A DNA stretch of 64,000 bases from Alopecurus myosuroides. Its lineage: Eukaryota > Streptophyta > Magnoliopsida > Poales > Poaceae. This document shows, piece by piece, positions 11,501-20,574 of this stretch. The stretch spans positions 59,070,825 through 59,134,824 of the forward strand of contig CM054061.1 in the NCBI GenBank assembly GCA_028641055.1. The letters run 5' to 3'. The notes under the pieces were generated by a model that ran no database searches, had not been told where the DNA came from, and saw nothing but the letters and a program-made list of their open reading frames with translations. Within the stretch, counting starts at the first letter, position 1; each line of letters starts with the position of its first letter. A program made the translations under genes and the position numbers.

Positions 11501-12301
11501 AGGTTCATCCTCTGTCATCTCCTTAACATTAGGAAATATCGGAGAAGTTTCTCCGTCTTCCCTCTCTTCCTCTGGCGGAGGGGTTTTAGGGCTTTCCTGG
11601 CTATCGGCACCCTTTGTATCGGCTGGTTTTGCCATTAGCACTTCATGGAATCCCTCTTGAAAGGATTTAACTTTTCGTACGAAGGCATCGTCATCTTCGT
11701 CTTCGGAGAAATTATCCGATCCGGTTTCCGACTCCAATCTCGCCTCAATGGCGGCGAGCACGGATTCTGTTTCCGAGTTCATCGTCTGGTTGACAGATGT
11801 CGGATCTTCCGTCTCTGTGACGGGTATTGGTTCTTCCGTCTCTGGGACGGGTGTATTGTTGTCTGCCTCTTGCACGGGATTTCCGTCATCCGTGTTTTCA
11901 GCGATCTCGGATTGCACCATGCCGATAAAGTGGGTATCACTGTTTTGTCGGCGATCTGAGCAAAATCCGGCATCATAGTCGTCTTCGACTGGGTATAGGG
12001 CGGGTGGGAGATAATTGCTTTTACCGCAAAACCCCATTGCTTCCGCGGTTAATCCGATAAAGATATTTGCAGATCCAATCGGTAAAACGCAGGCACTTAC
12101 CAGATGGTTTTGCGCCGGGATGTAGGATCCGTTGTCGAGGAAGCGCCCGACGTCGTTGTCGAATTCCAAGCTTCCGACAGTGATCGATCTTCCGATTCCG
12201 CCTAATATCCCAGATCGGAACTTCACGCCTGACGTCGTCTGCCCCACGGTGGGCGCCAACTGTCGAGACATCGTAGTAGTTTTCATAGACTGGGGTGCCA
12301 T
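8600..12301 (-). CDS. Gag-protease polyprotein of the 9.87-kb Tat element
   Basis: This open frame encodes the structural Gag and an aspartic protease. In order: an N-terminal segment read through the primer-binding site, an acidic Ser/Glu-rich region, a Gln-rich coiled stretch, a basic Arg/Ser/Pro region, the Retrotrans_gag core (LLDGARDWINGLPSRTVDSW), a charged linker and a protease with the plant-type active site VLMDGGSSINIMY. The first in-frame ATG after an upstream stop is uncertain. The ATG at 12301 lies inside the 5' LTR, and the frame stays open even further upstream. The frame ends at a single TAG (8602-8600) followed in the same frame by RT, so RT may be made by readthrough. No other disabling change was seen. 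Confidence 0.85.
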   Translation of the reverse strand: MAPQSMKTTTMSRQLAPTVGQTTSGVKFRSGILGGIGRSITVGSLEFDNDVGRFLDNGSYIPAQNHLVSACVLPIGSANIFIGLTAEAMGFCGKSNYLPPALYPVEDDYDAGFCSDRRQNSDTHFIGMVQSEIAENTDDGNPVQEADNNTPVPETEEPIPVTETEDPTSVNQTMNSETESVLAAIEARLESETGSDNFSEDEDDDAFVRKVKSFQEGFHEVLMAKPADTKGADSQESPKTPPPEEEREDGETSPIFPNVKEMTEDEPVKKPPSSKKKHRASKKLQYKLRKKQLADLADENLEVGDVSGTKPAEKKSKEITAPPMTELEEQELLQTPVGPNEPPEMLEARRQAFQRQQQQLLRSRQHLQQTHNDIKIMKQEIEEYERKHRSVLKPTRLPGITKPEELPPKERFYNPSWQKQLNGKDAKGEPIYKTAAENAEAAFAILNNDLYSNGEKLQGVYAFLGKALQQQQRGQERSGRLHDNSALCKTVTCAAGAPGPEEPGDSDKKEDPRKDKKNPDNQDAASRTGPHLPKDGYKPHDREDKHRNDGKIMPPPRNPAEKAGRYDTPHRRERSRTPPKDKERYRSRTPPNPRGRDNGRDRDNLGKTRPRNNGKERSRSPSVHSAGRYSAHIDRAEKDDLYFGPKCFTDRIRRITLHSGFAKVGPTYQKYTGSTNPDTWLSDYYTAVQINNGTDLEAVKFLPLMLLDGARDWINGLPSRTVDSWDDMARVFTQHFRGTYKRPNSINQLNRCTQFEDEPYVDFISRWTAMKNSCSGVTDVQAMHAFVNGLKPGLVPFMVGSKKHKDLGSMLTTANEHAAAEDDIRARGGNIESLILAKKTPRSDKKATPESTTKPKEVNLAFGGEKGNKWKGRSPDPINYTPEEWERIKSEPCVHHSQFGKPTHTNAQCRLNKHMKGNAGSGNKGKGSKRKPARQKPEADKEDSESDTDNKIQEQQRQGEPKFPRVDGEAMLTFLATPSAKVAKRTLREINAVIPATPKFLKYSNTPIIWDQSDHPGNIPEPGTQALVVSPIVQNTRLRRVLMDGGSSINIMYLDTLKHLKISESQLNYSNIRFHGIVPGRQARSLGEISLDVTFGDKDHFRQEKVSFEVVPFESVYHAILGRPAFAKFMARSCYIYNKLKMPGPKGGVITIAGDFKLANELEKQNALCAQRVIAQEELKELAKEVSPKEMPAGKETRKPTDSFKASENTRQVILDPKDPTKFVVVGTGMTNK
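12243..12260 (-). other. Primer-binding site
   Basis: Directly inside the 5' LTR the minus strand reads TTGGCGCCCACCGTGGGG after one G. This is the TGGCGCC-type primer site common in grass Ty3/gypsy elements. The priming tRNA is not assigned here. Confidence 0.8.
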
Positions 12302-12824
12302 GAGACTACGGTAGAGACGTGGGGTAACGGAACGGCGTAGTAACACAGAACACGGGATTTTACCCAGGTTCGGTACGTCGCGACAGTACGGCGTACCTAC
12401 TCCTGCCTTTCTCACTATAAGGGACTAAAGCCCGTAATTCTGGGTTACAGTGTGAGGGAATAGATCTAGCTTTACTCGGCGAGGATCAGCTTCTCGGCGA
12501 GATAACCTAGAACTTAGAGCTTATTCAACTTAGAACTTATGAAATCTATCCTCTGTCCGGCTTTATATAATAGCCGGACTAGGGCTTACAGATTAGGAAA
12601 CCTAGAAGACTACGTTTAACTGGTAACTTGGACGGTAAGGAATCCGTCTTCTTCTCCAAGCCAGATCACGCGGGCCGTGATCCGGGTTCTTCTAGAATCC
12701 GGCTTCTGCGCGTCGGCCTACTGGGCCGCCCAATGGACCTAAGCCCACTACCGCTTGGGCCACCCTGGTAGTCCGGCACTTTTGTCTACCATCTTCTATA
12801 CCCCTATTCGGTATATATCCGACA
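12261..12824 (-). repeat. 5' LTR of the 9.87-kb Tat element
   Basis: 564 bp and identical by eye to 2954-3517. In the minus sense it carries the promoter and start of transcription. The gag frame is open well into this LTR and continues across the primer-binding site. Confidence 0.95.
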
Positions 12825-12829
12825 TCAAG
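12825..12829. repeat. Target-site duplication TCAAG (right)
   Basis: Second copy of the 5-bp duplication. LINE ORF1 coding resumes immediately after it. Confidence 0.95.
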
Positions 12830-13403
12830 TATGAGAAATTTGGAATGCTATGCTTTGCTTGTGGTCAAATTGGACATGTATACAAAGAGTGGTACTGGGA
12901 TTTCTTATGAGAAGAGTCTGAAGTTTGGGGAGTGGATATATGCAGAAGGGTGTAGGCCCAGAGGTGCAGGTTTTTCTCGTGGTGCCTTGAGTGGAGGAGG
13001 TGGTCGTGGAGCAGGTGCTCGAGATGCTTTGGGGCAGGGAGGACCAATTGGTATAGGGAAGTTTTCTGATTGGCGCGAACATCGTGAGCGTAATTCAGCC
13101 AGAGCGGAGGAGGAATTGCTAGACACTTCCACTATCCCTATCAAAGCGATAGATCATCATATGATAGATATGGAGAAGAATGCAAGGAAGAGGTTAGCTT
13201 TTGAGCAGGAGAATAGGAAAAATAAAGAGTTGTTAGCCCTGCCTAGTAGTAAGGAGGTAAATGGAGCTGAGGAGATGAAGTCCAAGGAGGGTGTAGAAAA
13301 TACAGTGAAGGACAAGAAGAGGCATAAGGGTGATGGCTCCTCGTTCTCTGGACAGTCTAATGGATCGGCGACATCCTTCGAGGATGACTGCCGGGAGCAA
13401 TGA
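12830..13403 (+). pseudogene. LINE ORF1, C-terminal part with zinc knuckle
   Basis: It resumes directly after the TCAAG duplication. The zinc knuckle reads C-x2-C-x4-H-x4-W, so the last metal-binding Cys of a CCHC knuckle is replaced by Trp (TGC to TGG). The frame then slips by one base near 12890 into an open frame with a Gly/Arg-rich stretch and a Lys/Glu-rich tail. It stops at TGA 13401-13403, which overlaps the ATG of ORF2 as ATGA. The basic, charged tail suits a nucleic-acid-binding ORF1 product. Confidence 0.7.
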
Positions 13404-16400
13404 GTATCCTAAGCTTGAACTGTCGAGGATGCGGACGGTCCGAGACAGTTCACAAAATAAGCAACTTAGTTAAGTTGCATCGTCTGCGGCTTGTTTTTTT
13501 CTCGGAAACTAAGCTTAGTGATAAGAGAGCGCAAGATATTAAGGGAAGACTGGGTTTTTTCCAATGCTTTTGCGGTGAAGTGTGATGGACTAAGTGGAGG
13601 TTTAGCTTTATTTTGGAATTCAGATTCAGTGGTGACGCTGAAATCTTATAGTAGATCCTACATCGATGTTTTTGTTACTAGTGAGGACACCGGTGGTACG
13701 GAGTGGAGGTTCACTGGCTTCTATGGAGAACCAAAGAGATCTAAAAGGAAACGTAGCTGGGAACTGTTGGCCTACCTGAGAAAAGAATTTGATAGACCAT
13801 GGATTTGTGCGGGGAATTTTAACGATGTGACCTCAGTAGGTGAGCAGTTTGGGGGCTTGGAAGAGAAGAGTGGCAAATGGAGGGGTTTAGAGACGCCATA
13901 GATAAATGTGGTTTTGAGGACCTGGGTTTTTTGGGCCTGACCTACACGTGGGATAATAGGCAACATGGAAGCAATAACATAAAAGTAAGATTGGATAGGG
14001 GGCTGGCAGATGTGAGTTTTCAGGAGGTTTTTGATAATACGGTGGTAACTCATGTTCAGACTACACAGAGTGATCATTGTGCTCTGTTTATCCAAATTCA
14101 GAGATCAGATTGGTGTGTTGGGGATGGAAGTACAAGACCGTTCCGTTTTGAGAATGCCTGGATGAGGCACCAAAACTATTCGCAAGTGGTGGAAGGGAGC
14201 TTATGTTCTGGTCTGCAATCATTGGGTGAGGTGGATGCGGCGTTAGGTATTGTACGCCAAAAACTGCAAAAATGGAGTCGTGAGGAATACGGGTTACGGA
14301 TTGGGTCCTTGTGAAGGTCATGAAGTATATGAATGATCACACTATTCATGATGCATGCTAATAAATCCCCGGGCCCGGATGGTTTCAATGCGGGGTCTTA
14401 TGTCAAACATTGGGTTTCTCTGAAGGATATGGTGTGTAGTTTAGTTCGGAACTTCTTGGAGGGGGGAGATGCCCGAGGAGGTTAATTAAACTGTCCTAGT
14501 GCTTATTCCCAAGATTAAAAATCCCCAAGAGTTGTCTAAATACAGGCCTATTTCTCTCTGTAATGTACTATACAAAATTTCTTCAAAGGTTTTGGCTTTG
14601 AGGATACGACCAGTATTGGAGGAGATTATTTCTGAGGAGCAAAGTGCCTTCATCCCTAGAAGGCTGATCACGGACATCGTGTTGACGACGTATGAATGCA
14701 TCCATTATCTAAAAAGAAAAAAAGGGAGATCAACGGCATGTGCTATTAAGCTGGATATGGCTAAAGCGTACGATCGAGTAGAATGGGGCTACCTTCAGAG
14801 TATTATGGCAAAATTGGGCTTTGCCGCAAGGTGGATTGAGCTGATTATGAGATGTGTGGAGTTTGTTTCGTTCTCTGTGAGAGTGAACGGAGTGTTCTCG
14901 GAAATCTTTAAACCATCACGTGGTATTCGACAAGGGATCCCATCTCCCCTTATCTGTTTCTTCTGTGTGGAGAAGGATTTAGCTGCTTGCTGAAGAATGT
15001 TGGCCCGACACACTTGGCCAAGGGGGGTCGTGTGGGCATCCATGCTCCGTGGGTGTCTCACCTACTCTTCGGTGACGATTGTTTGATTTTTTTCCCAGGC
15101 ATCCCCGGCTGGGGCTGATAGACTTCATAATATCCTGGAGGTATATAGAAGAGGCTCGGGACAACTAGTAAATAAAACCAAATCGGCAATTTTCTTTAGC
15201 AAAAAATGCAACGTATCCGGTGAAAACCGTGGTGCATCAAATGTTGGCTATCAAAACAGAAGCATTGGGGGGGAGAAATACCTTGGGTTGCATACAGCTT
15301 TGGGGAGGTCTACTGACTCGCGGTTCGAACATATTATCACCAAGGTGAAGAAGATACTAAACGGAGGGATTCCTATCATGTTGAGTAGTGCGGGCCGCGA
15401 GGTTTTCATCAAGGCAGTGTGTCACGCAATACCTACATATTCTATGAGTTGTTTTCGGTTTTCCAGAAAGTTTTGCAAGAAACTCACATCGGTTGGTGCA
15501 CGGTTTTGGTGGGGAGGTGATGAGAAGAAAAGGAGATTGCATTGGAGGAAATGGGAGGATATTGCTATCCCAAAATCGGATGGAGGCATGATTTTTCGTG
15601 ATTTTGAGCTATTTAATCAAGCTATGTTAGCTAAGCAGGACTGGAGACTCATATCAAGACCAGATTCATTATGTGCCAAGGTCCTCAAAGGAAGATACTT
15701 CCACGATAAAGGGTTTATGGAGGCTGGGTCTAGAAGAAACTCCTCGCACACATGGAGAGCGATCATGTTTGGTCGCAATGCTCTTAACCTCGGTCTGATT
15801 AAGCGAGTTAGTGATGGTTCTTCAATTCGCACCTGTGAGGACCCATGGATCGAGGATAATGTCGGTTCTAGACCGCTTGCCAGGAAGACAAATGCTACGT
15901 CAGGTAGAGTGGACGAGTTAATTGACCCTGTTAATGGTGAATGGATTGAGGAGAAACTTGAAGAGAATATCGTTTTCCCAGACATTCAGGCAATTAGGAG
16001 AATTATCCGCGGTTATGAAGATGATATTTGGGCTTGGAAGCTAGAGAAAAATGGGAACTTCGCGGTGAAATCAGCATATCACATGCTGAGTACCCAGAGG
16101 CGACTTTCGGCGGCCCCTTCGAGCTCAGTGGGAGATCTTAATCCAAATTGGATAAAACTATGGAAGATGCTTGTCCCGCCAAAGGTTAGGTATTTCTGAT
16201 GGCGCACGATTCATAGATTTATTCCGTGTCGCCAAATTCTTCAGGAGAGAAACGTCGAAAGAATTGCAAACTGTGAAGAGTGCGGGGAGAGGGAATCGAT
16301 ATTTCATGTTTGTTTTCATGTACATGGGCAAGGCTTTTATGGGAGGAGATAAAAAAAAGCAAACTGTTGTGAAGTTGCCTAACATGCACCCTGAGCCTTG

Positions 16401-17106
16401 GGAATCGGACTTGGTTGATGGTGTTCTGGTTACTGCTCACCAAGCATCCATCATCCTGTGTGGCTGCTGGGCAGTTTGGACGGAACGAAATTCTCGGCGA
16501 CGTAGGGAATGCGGAAAGCCCCTGGAGGCATCTGTGAGGTGGGCGGCTGATACGGTATGTAACCTAACCACATCGACACCCGTTCACAAGCCGAAGGTGA
16601 CAGCTAAGAAGGATTGGGAACCGCCGGGAGAGAACTTCATCAAGGTCAATGTTGATGCAGGCTTCGACCTTGCCACGAGGTCGGGCACCTCAGGGGTCAG
16701 TTTACGTAATCATACCGGTGGTCTGATTCATCCTCAAGGATTATGGTACAAATATACTGCAAACGCTAGGACTTTGGAGGCCTTAGCTCTAAGAGATGGG
16801 CTCCGTTTTGCAGCTGATTTGGGATACACAAAAGTTGAAGTGGAAAGCGATGCACTGGAGGTGGTGAGGATGTGCAATTATGATAGCTTTGATAGAGATA
16901 ATATTGGTGCGGTTTGTCGGGAAATCAATGAGCTAGCATTCAGCTTCACTTGTTGTTCGGTATCGCATGTACCTAGATTGGCTAATGATGCTGCACATTT
17001 GTGTGCGAAACATGCCAGCAGCTCTAGACGTAGATGTTTATGGGTGAACTATATCCCTGATTTCTTAAGAGCTTGCCTCAGCAATCCTTGTAACCGTTCT
17101 GAGTAA
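13400..17106 (+). pseudogene. LINE ORF2: endonuclease, RT, RNase H (broken)
   Basis: The endonuclease opens with LSLNCRGCGRSETV (13400 onward) and continues through FTGFYGEPKR and WICAGNFND, where the usual catalytic GDFN reads GNFN. RT follows: LIPKIKNPQELSKYRPISLCN at about 14499, AIKLDMAKAYDRVEW, and LLFGDDCLIFF at about 15060, which corresponds to the FADD box with Ala to Gly. A post-RT region follows (15288-16199, WWGGDEKKRRLHW). A plant LINE RNase H domain lies at 16630-17106 (KVNVDAGFD, then VEVESDALEVV and RLANDAAH). The pieces lie in at least three frames with internal stops, so it is dead. Confidence 0.8.
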
Positions 17107-17132
17107 TCTATAAAGTTTTTTTTAAAAAAAAA

Positions 17133-17591
17133 ACCCGCACCGTATCGTCTCGGCGGTTGAATGCAAGCCAAGTTTAGCTCAGGATAGGGAAAACTGCTAT
17201 CCTCGCGTTTTTCTTTTCTTTTTTGGAAATAAGTTTCCGTGTTGAACTGAAGCTGGCCCTCCACCAGCAGGTGATGATCGGGTGAATTTGTTTCCACCAA
17301 AAACATGTCTGCATAGGTTTGACAATCTATTCGATTTGGACGGGACTAGGTACCGACCGTTATGCACGTAACCTTATTTTCAGAATGTCTCCCGCGCCTC
17401 GTGGTCCCGACCGGATCGCAACAGAAAAAGCACTTGCGCGTCTTGGGGTCTCGACCGAGAACACCTCCGCGCGTATCGAGCCCAACCGCGTCGTTCACCT
17501 GCGCCTTGCGGCCAAGGACGTATTAAGGGAGCACGAGCAAAGTGTTTTTTTCCCACGGATGAATATATCCGTGTTCGTCAAAACAGTCTTC
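17133..17591. other. Unassigned sequence between LINE and truncated Tat element
   Basis: It starts after the LINE A-run and ends where antisense-gene similarity begins. The open frames are not recognisable. It may be the intron or downstream part of the truncated Tat antisense gene, since GTAAAG follows the TTCAAG codons on the minus strand, or an unrelated repeat. Confidence 0.4.
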
Positions 17592-18856
17592 TCGCTTTAC
17601 CTTGAACTCACTGTCAAAATTGGGGACGGGCTCCTCCTTCGGGATGTTCGAAGGCCCACCCTCAGCCGGCATCGCCCTTTCCCTCTCATCTCGGTCGAAT
17701 GCAATGGGTTGTCTGGATGACAATAGATGTTCTTCTTCTCGGGTAGCCGAGTTCTCCTCCCCAGCCGTTGTTGGAGTGTCTAGCGCAGCGGCGGGAGATG
17801 GCTTTGCTCCTTTATGAGCATCAACCTTGTGCTTCTTTCGTATTTTCCCCTTCAAAGTGGTAGGGGCAAGGCTAGAAAGCAAGTGGTTGAATCCTCCTTT
17901 CGAGCCAACAAAGGATGGTACCCATGTCGGTTAGCGGAGGAGTGGCGGAGACGAGTTTGGCGATTCGTTTCTTGATCCTCATCAATCTGGACCGCGTCCA
18001 CCACCCAATTGTCTTGGGAAGTGGCCGCGGAATTGATGAAAGGCGGAATGCCCGTTTCCTTTCCAGGAAACGGTACATCCGCATGGTAAAAGAAAGCCTG
18101 TCCAAAACTTGACGGACTCGAAAGTCTTGATCTTGGGAAACCAATCCTCCCTAAACCTACGGAGGGTCAAGGAAAGGGTTCCGCAAGTCGGAATGGAGCC
18201 CTCAGAAGGGTTGTGTTTAACCCCGAAACAATACTGCCAGAAATCCAGGCGGGGTTCTATCCGTAGGTAACCTTAGAAAAGGGTCTGGAAGCCGGCTAAG
18301 TAAAGAATGGAGTTTGGTGGTAAGTTGTGTGGTTGGATCCTATAGTGATCTAGGATTTGGAAGAAAAAGGCGGAAGGCGGGAAACCCATACCTCGATTGA
18401 TATGAGAGGCTAGGAGAACCTGCTCGCCGGGTTCCGGAGATGGCTCGGTGTCGTCCTCGTTCACCCGCCATTTTCCCTTCACCACGAACCGTTATTTCTC
18501 CAATGCCGGGAGAAGGGAAGGAACCACATTGTAGTGGCTTCAATTACCGACATTCTCCTCACCTTCGTCTTCACCTCCGGCGGTGGCAGAGGCGGCGACG
18601 TCCTCACCGTCGTCAGTAGCATTTTCCTCCACAGACTCGGAGGAAGGAGGCCGAGGAGGCGAAGTGGACGTTGATGGCGGCGCATTCCCGGCCACGGGAA
18701 ACATATCCCCGTAGGCCGGCTCGCTGGAGGCCCCCTCCGGCACGTTCGCAGCGGTGCGAGCCGGAGAGTCCACGAGGGGTTCAAGATCGTTGATTATGTC
18801 CTCGATGTCCACGGCGGCGCTCGCCGAGTCGGAGGCACGGGGGAATATTCGGTTGC
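17592..18856 (-). pseudogene. Antisense gene remnant of the older Tat element
   Basis: Minus-strand codons match the Transposase_28-type protein of 4060-7002: an acidic N-terminus, then GKWRVNEDDTEP, INRGMGFPPSAFFF, HNLPPNSILYLAGFQ and LRRFREDWFPKIKTFESVK, and a later exon with PNFDSEF. Several in-frame stops occur, for example before GYLRIEP and in the acidic region, so it is inactive. Similarity ends near 17592 after TTCAAG. The nested element inserted only about a dozen bases upstream of its ATG, separating the gene from its promoter. Confidence 0.75.
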
Positions 18857-18864
18857 CATTTTCT

Positions 18865-18869
18865 GGCGG
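18865..18869. repeat. Target-site duplication GGCGG (left)
   Basis: Pairs with 31645-31649. It lies just upstream of the older antisense gene's start codon. Confidence 0.9.
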
Positions 18870-19360
18870 TGTCGAATCCCTAACTCAACAAATCCCTTCG
18901 GTGAACCTATCGGGTTTCGATTAGGAGAACCCATGAGCGCTGGTGGAATCGTCGGCTAGACAGGGGGCGAGATTTACCCAGGTTCGGGGCCCTCGTAGAG
19001 GTAAACCCTTACTCCTGCCTCTTGTCGATCTGTATTGAAGATTAGATCGGTTACAATGGTGAGCTCGAATCGAGAGTAGGTCTCGAGTTCAAGGCTTTTA
19101 GGTCGTGCGTTAATTGCTTGGTCCTCTCCTTGAGGGCTCTCCTGGCCTTATATAGATGGCCAGGTCTCGAGTTCTACCCGGAGAGGACTCAAACCCTAGC
19201 TAGGTCGGTTACAAGTTTCCTAACTTAACCCGCAAGTTGATGCGGGTGGGCTTCACATGGGCCTTCTGGAGTATTCCAAGGGCGCTTCCTCTTGGGCCTT
19301 GGCTCTGGGCCTGAGAGGGGGTGTCCTTACCCGCAGGGTCCAGGATCCATATCTTCGTCA
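18870..19360 (-). repeat. 3' LTR of the 12.8-kb Tat element
   Basis: 491 bp, TGTCGAATCCC to CTTCGTCA. Compared with the right LTR it has about 10 extra bases near 19068-19085, one base fewer in an A-run, and a handful of substitutions. The polypurine tract adjoins at 19361. Confidence 0.92.
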
Positions 19361-19375
19361 GTAGCCCCCGAGCGT
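19361..19375 (-). other. Polypurine tract
   Basis: The minus strand reads ACGCTCGGGGGCTAC next to the 3' LTR. The plus-strand 12-mer GTAGCCCCCGAG recurs three more times inside this element (22337, 22451, 23625). Confidence 0.8.
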
Positions 19376-20465
19376 GTGCTTGACTGGGATTTTTCCAGTC
19401 GAGTAGACGGTCAAATCTTTCTTGTTCTTTTTGGAGGACCACCTTGACAGTCATTGTTTTCAAAGGGTGTGTTCCCTGTATCATGGGTCATCATGCTCGA
19501 GTATCGAGCAACATAAGTGCCTGTTTTTACGACTTTTTTCACAGAAGGATGTGGCACAGTAGCTTGGCTCTCCCGAGAGATCAGGGCCAATTAATTGCGA
19601 CTAGGGCAAAAACATTCCTGGCCTACACAGATTCGAGACCTCCGACTCGAACCCGATGAGGTGATTGTTGCGACTGGGCCGTTGTGGACTTATCGAATCG
19701 AACTTAACCTATGGGGGTACCCGGCGCGTCCGCTAGGATTTTTCTTCGTGTTGTTGACACGGAATTATACCGGAGGACGCAGCTTTCGAGTGCGATTCCA
19801 GGCCCAAAAGAGAGATCTTTTTGGGTCTTACCTTCATATTCGAAGAATATGGCATCCGGATGTGCCTAGTCGGCTGAACAATCCAGGTTCTTATGATGTA
19901 AAATTATCATGTGTAGGAGAGGTAGGTTCTTCCTACCCGATTGATTTGTTTGAGTTCCGCACGAAAGAAATTTCGTGCTGGAAGAAGAATTAAGTCCATA
20001 TGAAAGAGTTTTCATTTTTGGAATGTTGTGCCCATACGAAAGAGTTTTCGTGTGTAGGGTATTTTTTCTCTTGTTCGAAGAGGTTTTGCTTCATGAATTG
20101 TTCATAGAAAAGTTGCTTCTATCCGAAGGAATTGTTGTTCGTACGAAGATATTTTCGCGTTTGAACTTCCAATCGAAAGATCTTGATTTTGAATGATGTA
20201 TGCCATGACGTCATGGCGCATTCCTCTTCTCCCGATGGGACGTGACGGAGTGGTAGCAGATGGTGGCCCACTTGGTCAGCTTTTTGACCGGGAAACGAGA
20301 CGTCGTTCCCGGTTTTTACGCGAACCACGCAGTAAATGAGCACGATCTTCTGTTAAGATCGTGGCACGGAACAGCGTTGGCCGCCCCTTCGTTTCATCTT
20401 CACACGTGGTGGCTTTGATAATCGCCACGTAGCGCATCGTACGGCTGAGACCGTGCTGCTCCGTG

Positions 20466-20472
20466 TATAAGT
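20466..20472 (+). promoter_or_regulatory. TATA-like box of the antisense gene
   Basis: TATAAGT about 110 bp before the ATG at 20575. The CCAACGG hairpin of the other Tat family is not seen here. Confidence 0.45.
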
Positions 20473-20574
20473 ACGGGTCTTAGCGTTACGGTAAAACTTT
20501 CCCAGCTCTTTGCCTTCGTCGTCTTCCCCGCACCCATCTTCTTCTTCCTCACGCTCGAGCTCGTGCTGCAAGCA

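Larger units (their letters stand above)
2954..12824 (-). mobile_element. Complete Tat-lineage Ty3/gypsy element, integrase lost
   Basis: The element is 9871 bp with 564-bp LTRs on both sides (TGTCGAG...CCGACA) and a 5-bp target duplication TCAAG at 2949-2953 and 12825-12829. Sense is the minus strand: 5' LTR at 12261-12824, primer-binding site, gag-protease, RT, then an antisense gene on the plus strand, polypurine tract and 3' LTR at 2954-3517. RNase H and integrase are absent: RT stops at about 7619 and non-coding spacer follows. The LTRs appear identical by eye, so insertion was recent, and mobilisation must have used proteins from another copy. Confidence 0.93.
2466..17132 (+). mobile_element. 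Decayed LINE (L1-type), split by a nested LTR element
   Basis: Plus-strand LINE pieces at 2466-2953 and 12825-17132 join in frame across the element inserted at 2954-12824 (TSD TCAAG): codons before the gap end in FEVK and those after it begin with YEKFGMLCFACG, a classic LINE ORF1 zinc-knuckle context. Order: DUF4283-like ORF1, zinc knuckle, endonuclease, reverse transcriptase, zf-RVT-like segment, RNase H, then an A-run at about 17123-17132. The 5' end is missing at 2466. Several frameshifts and stops make it inactive. No target-site duplication of the LINE itself was found. Confidence 0.85.

Noticed and set aside
17319..17720. 133-codon plus-strand ORF near the truncated Tat element
   Set aside because: Its second half is antisense to the Transposase_28-type exon, its first half matches nothing I recognise, and it has no splice or promoter context.
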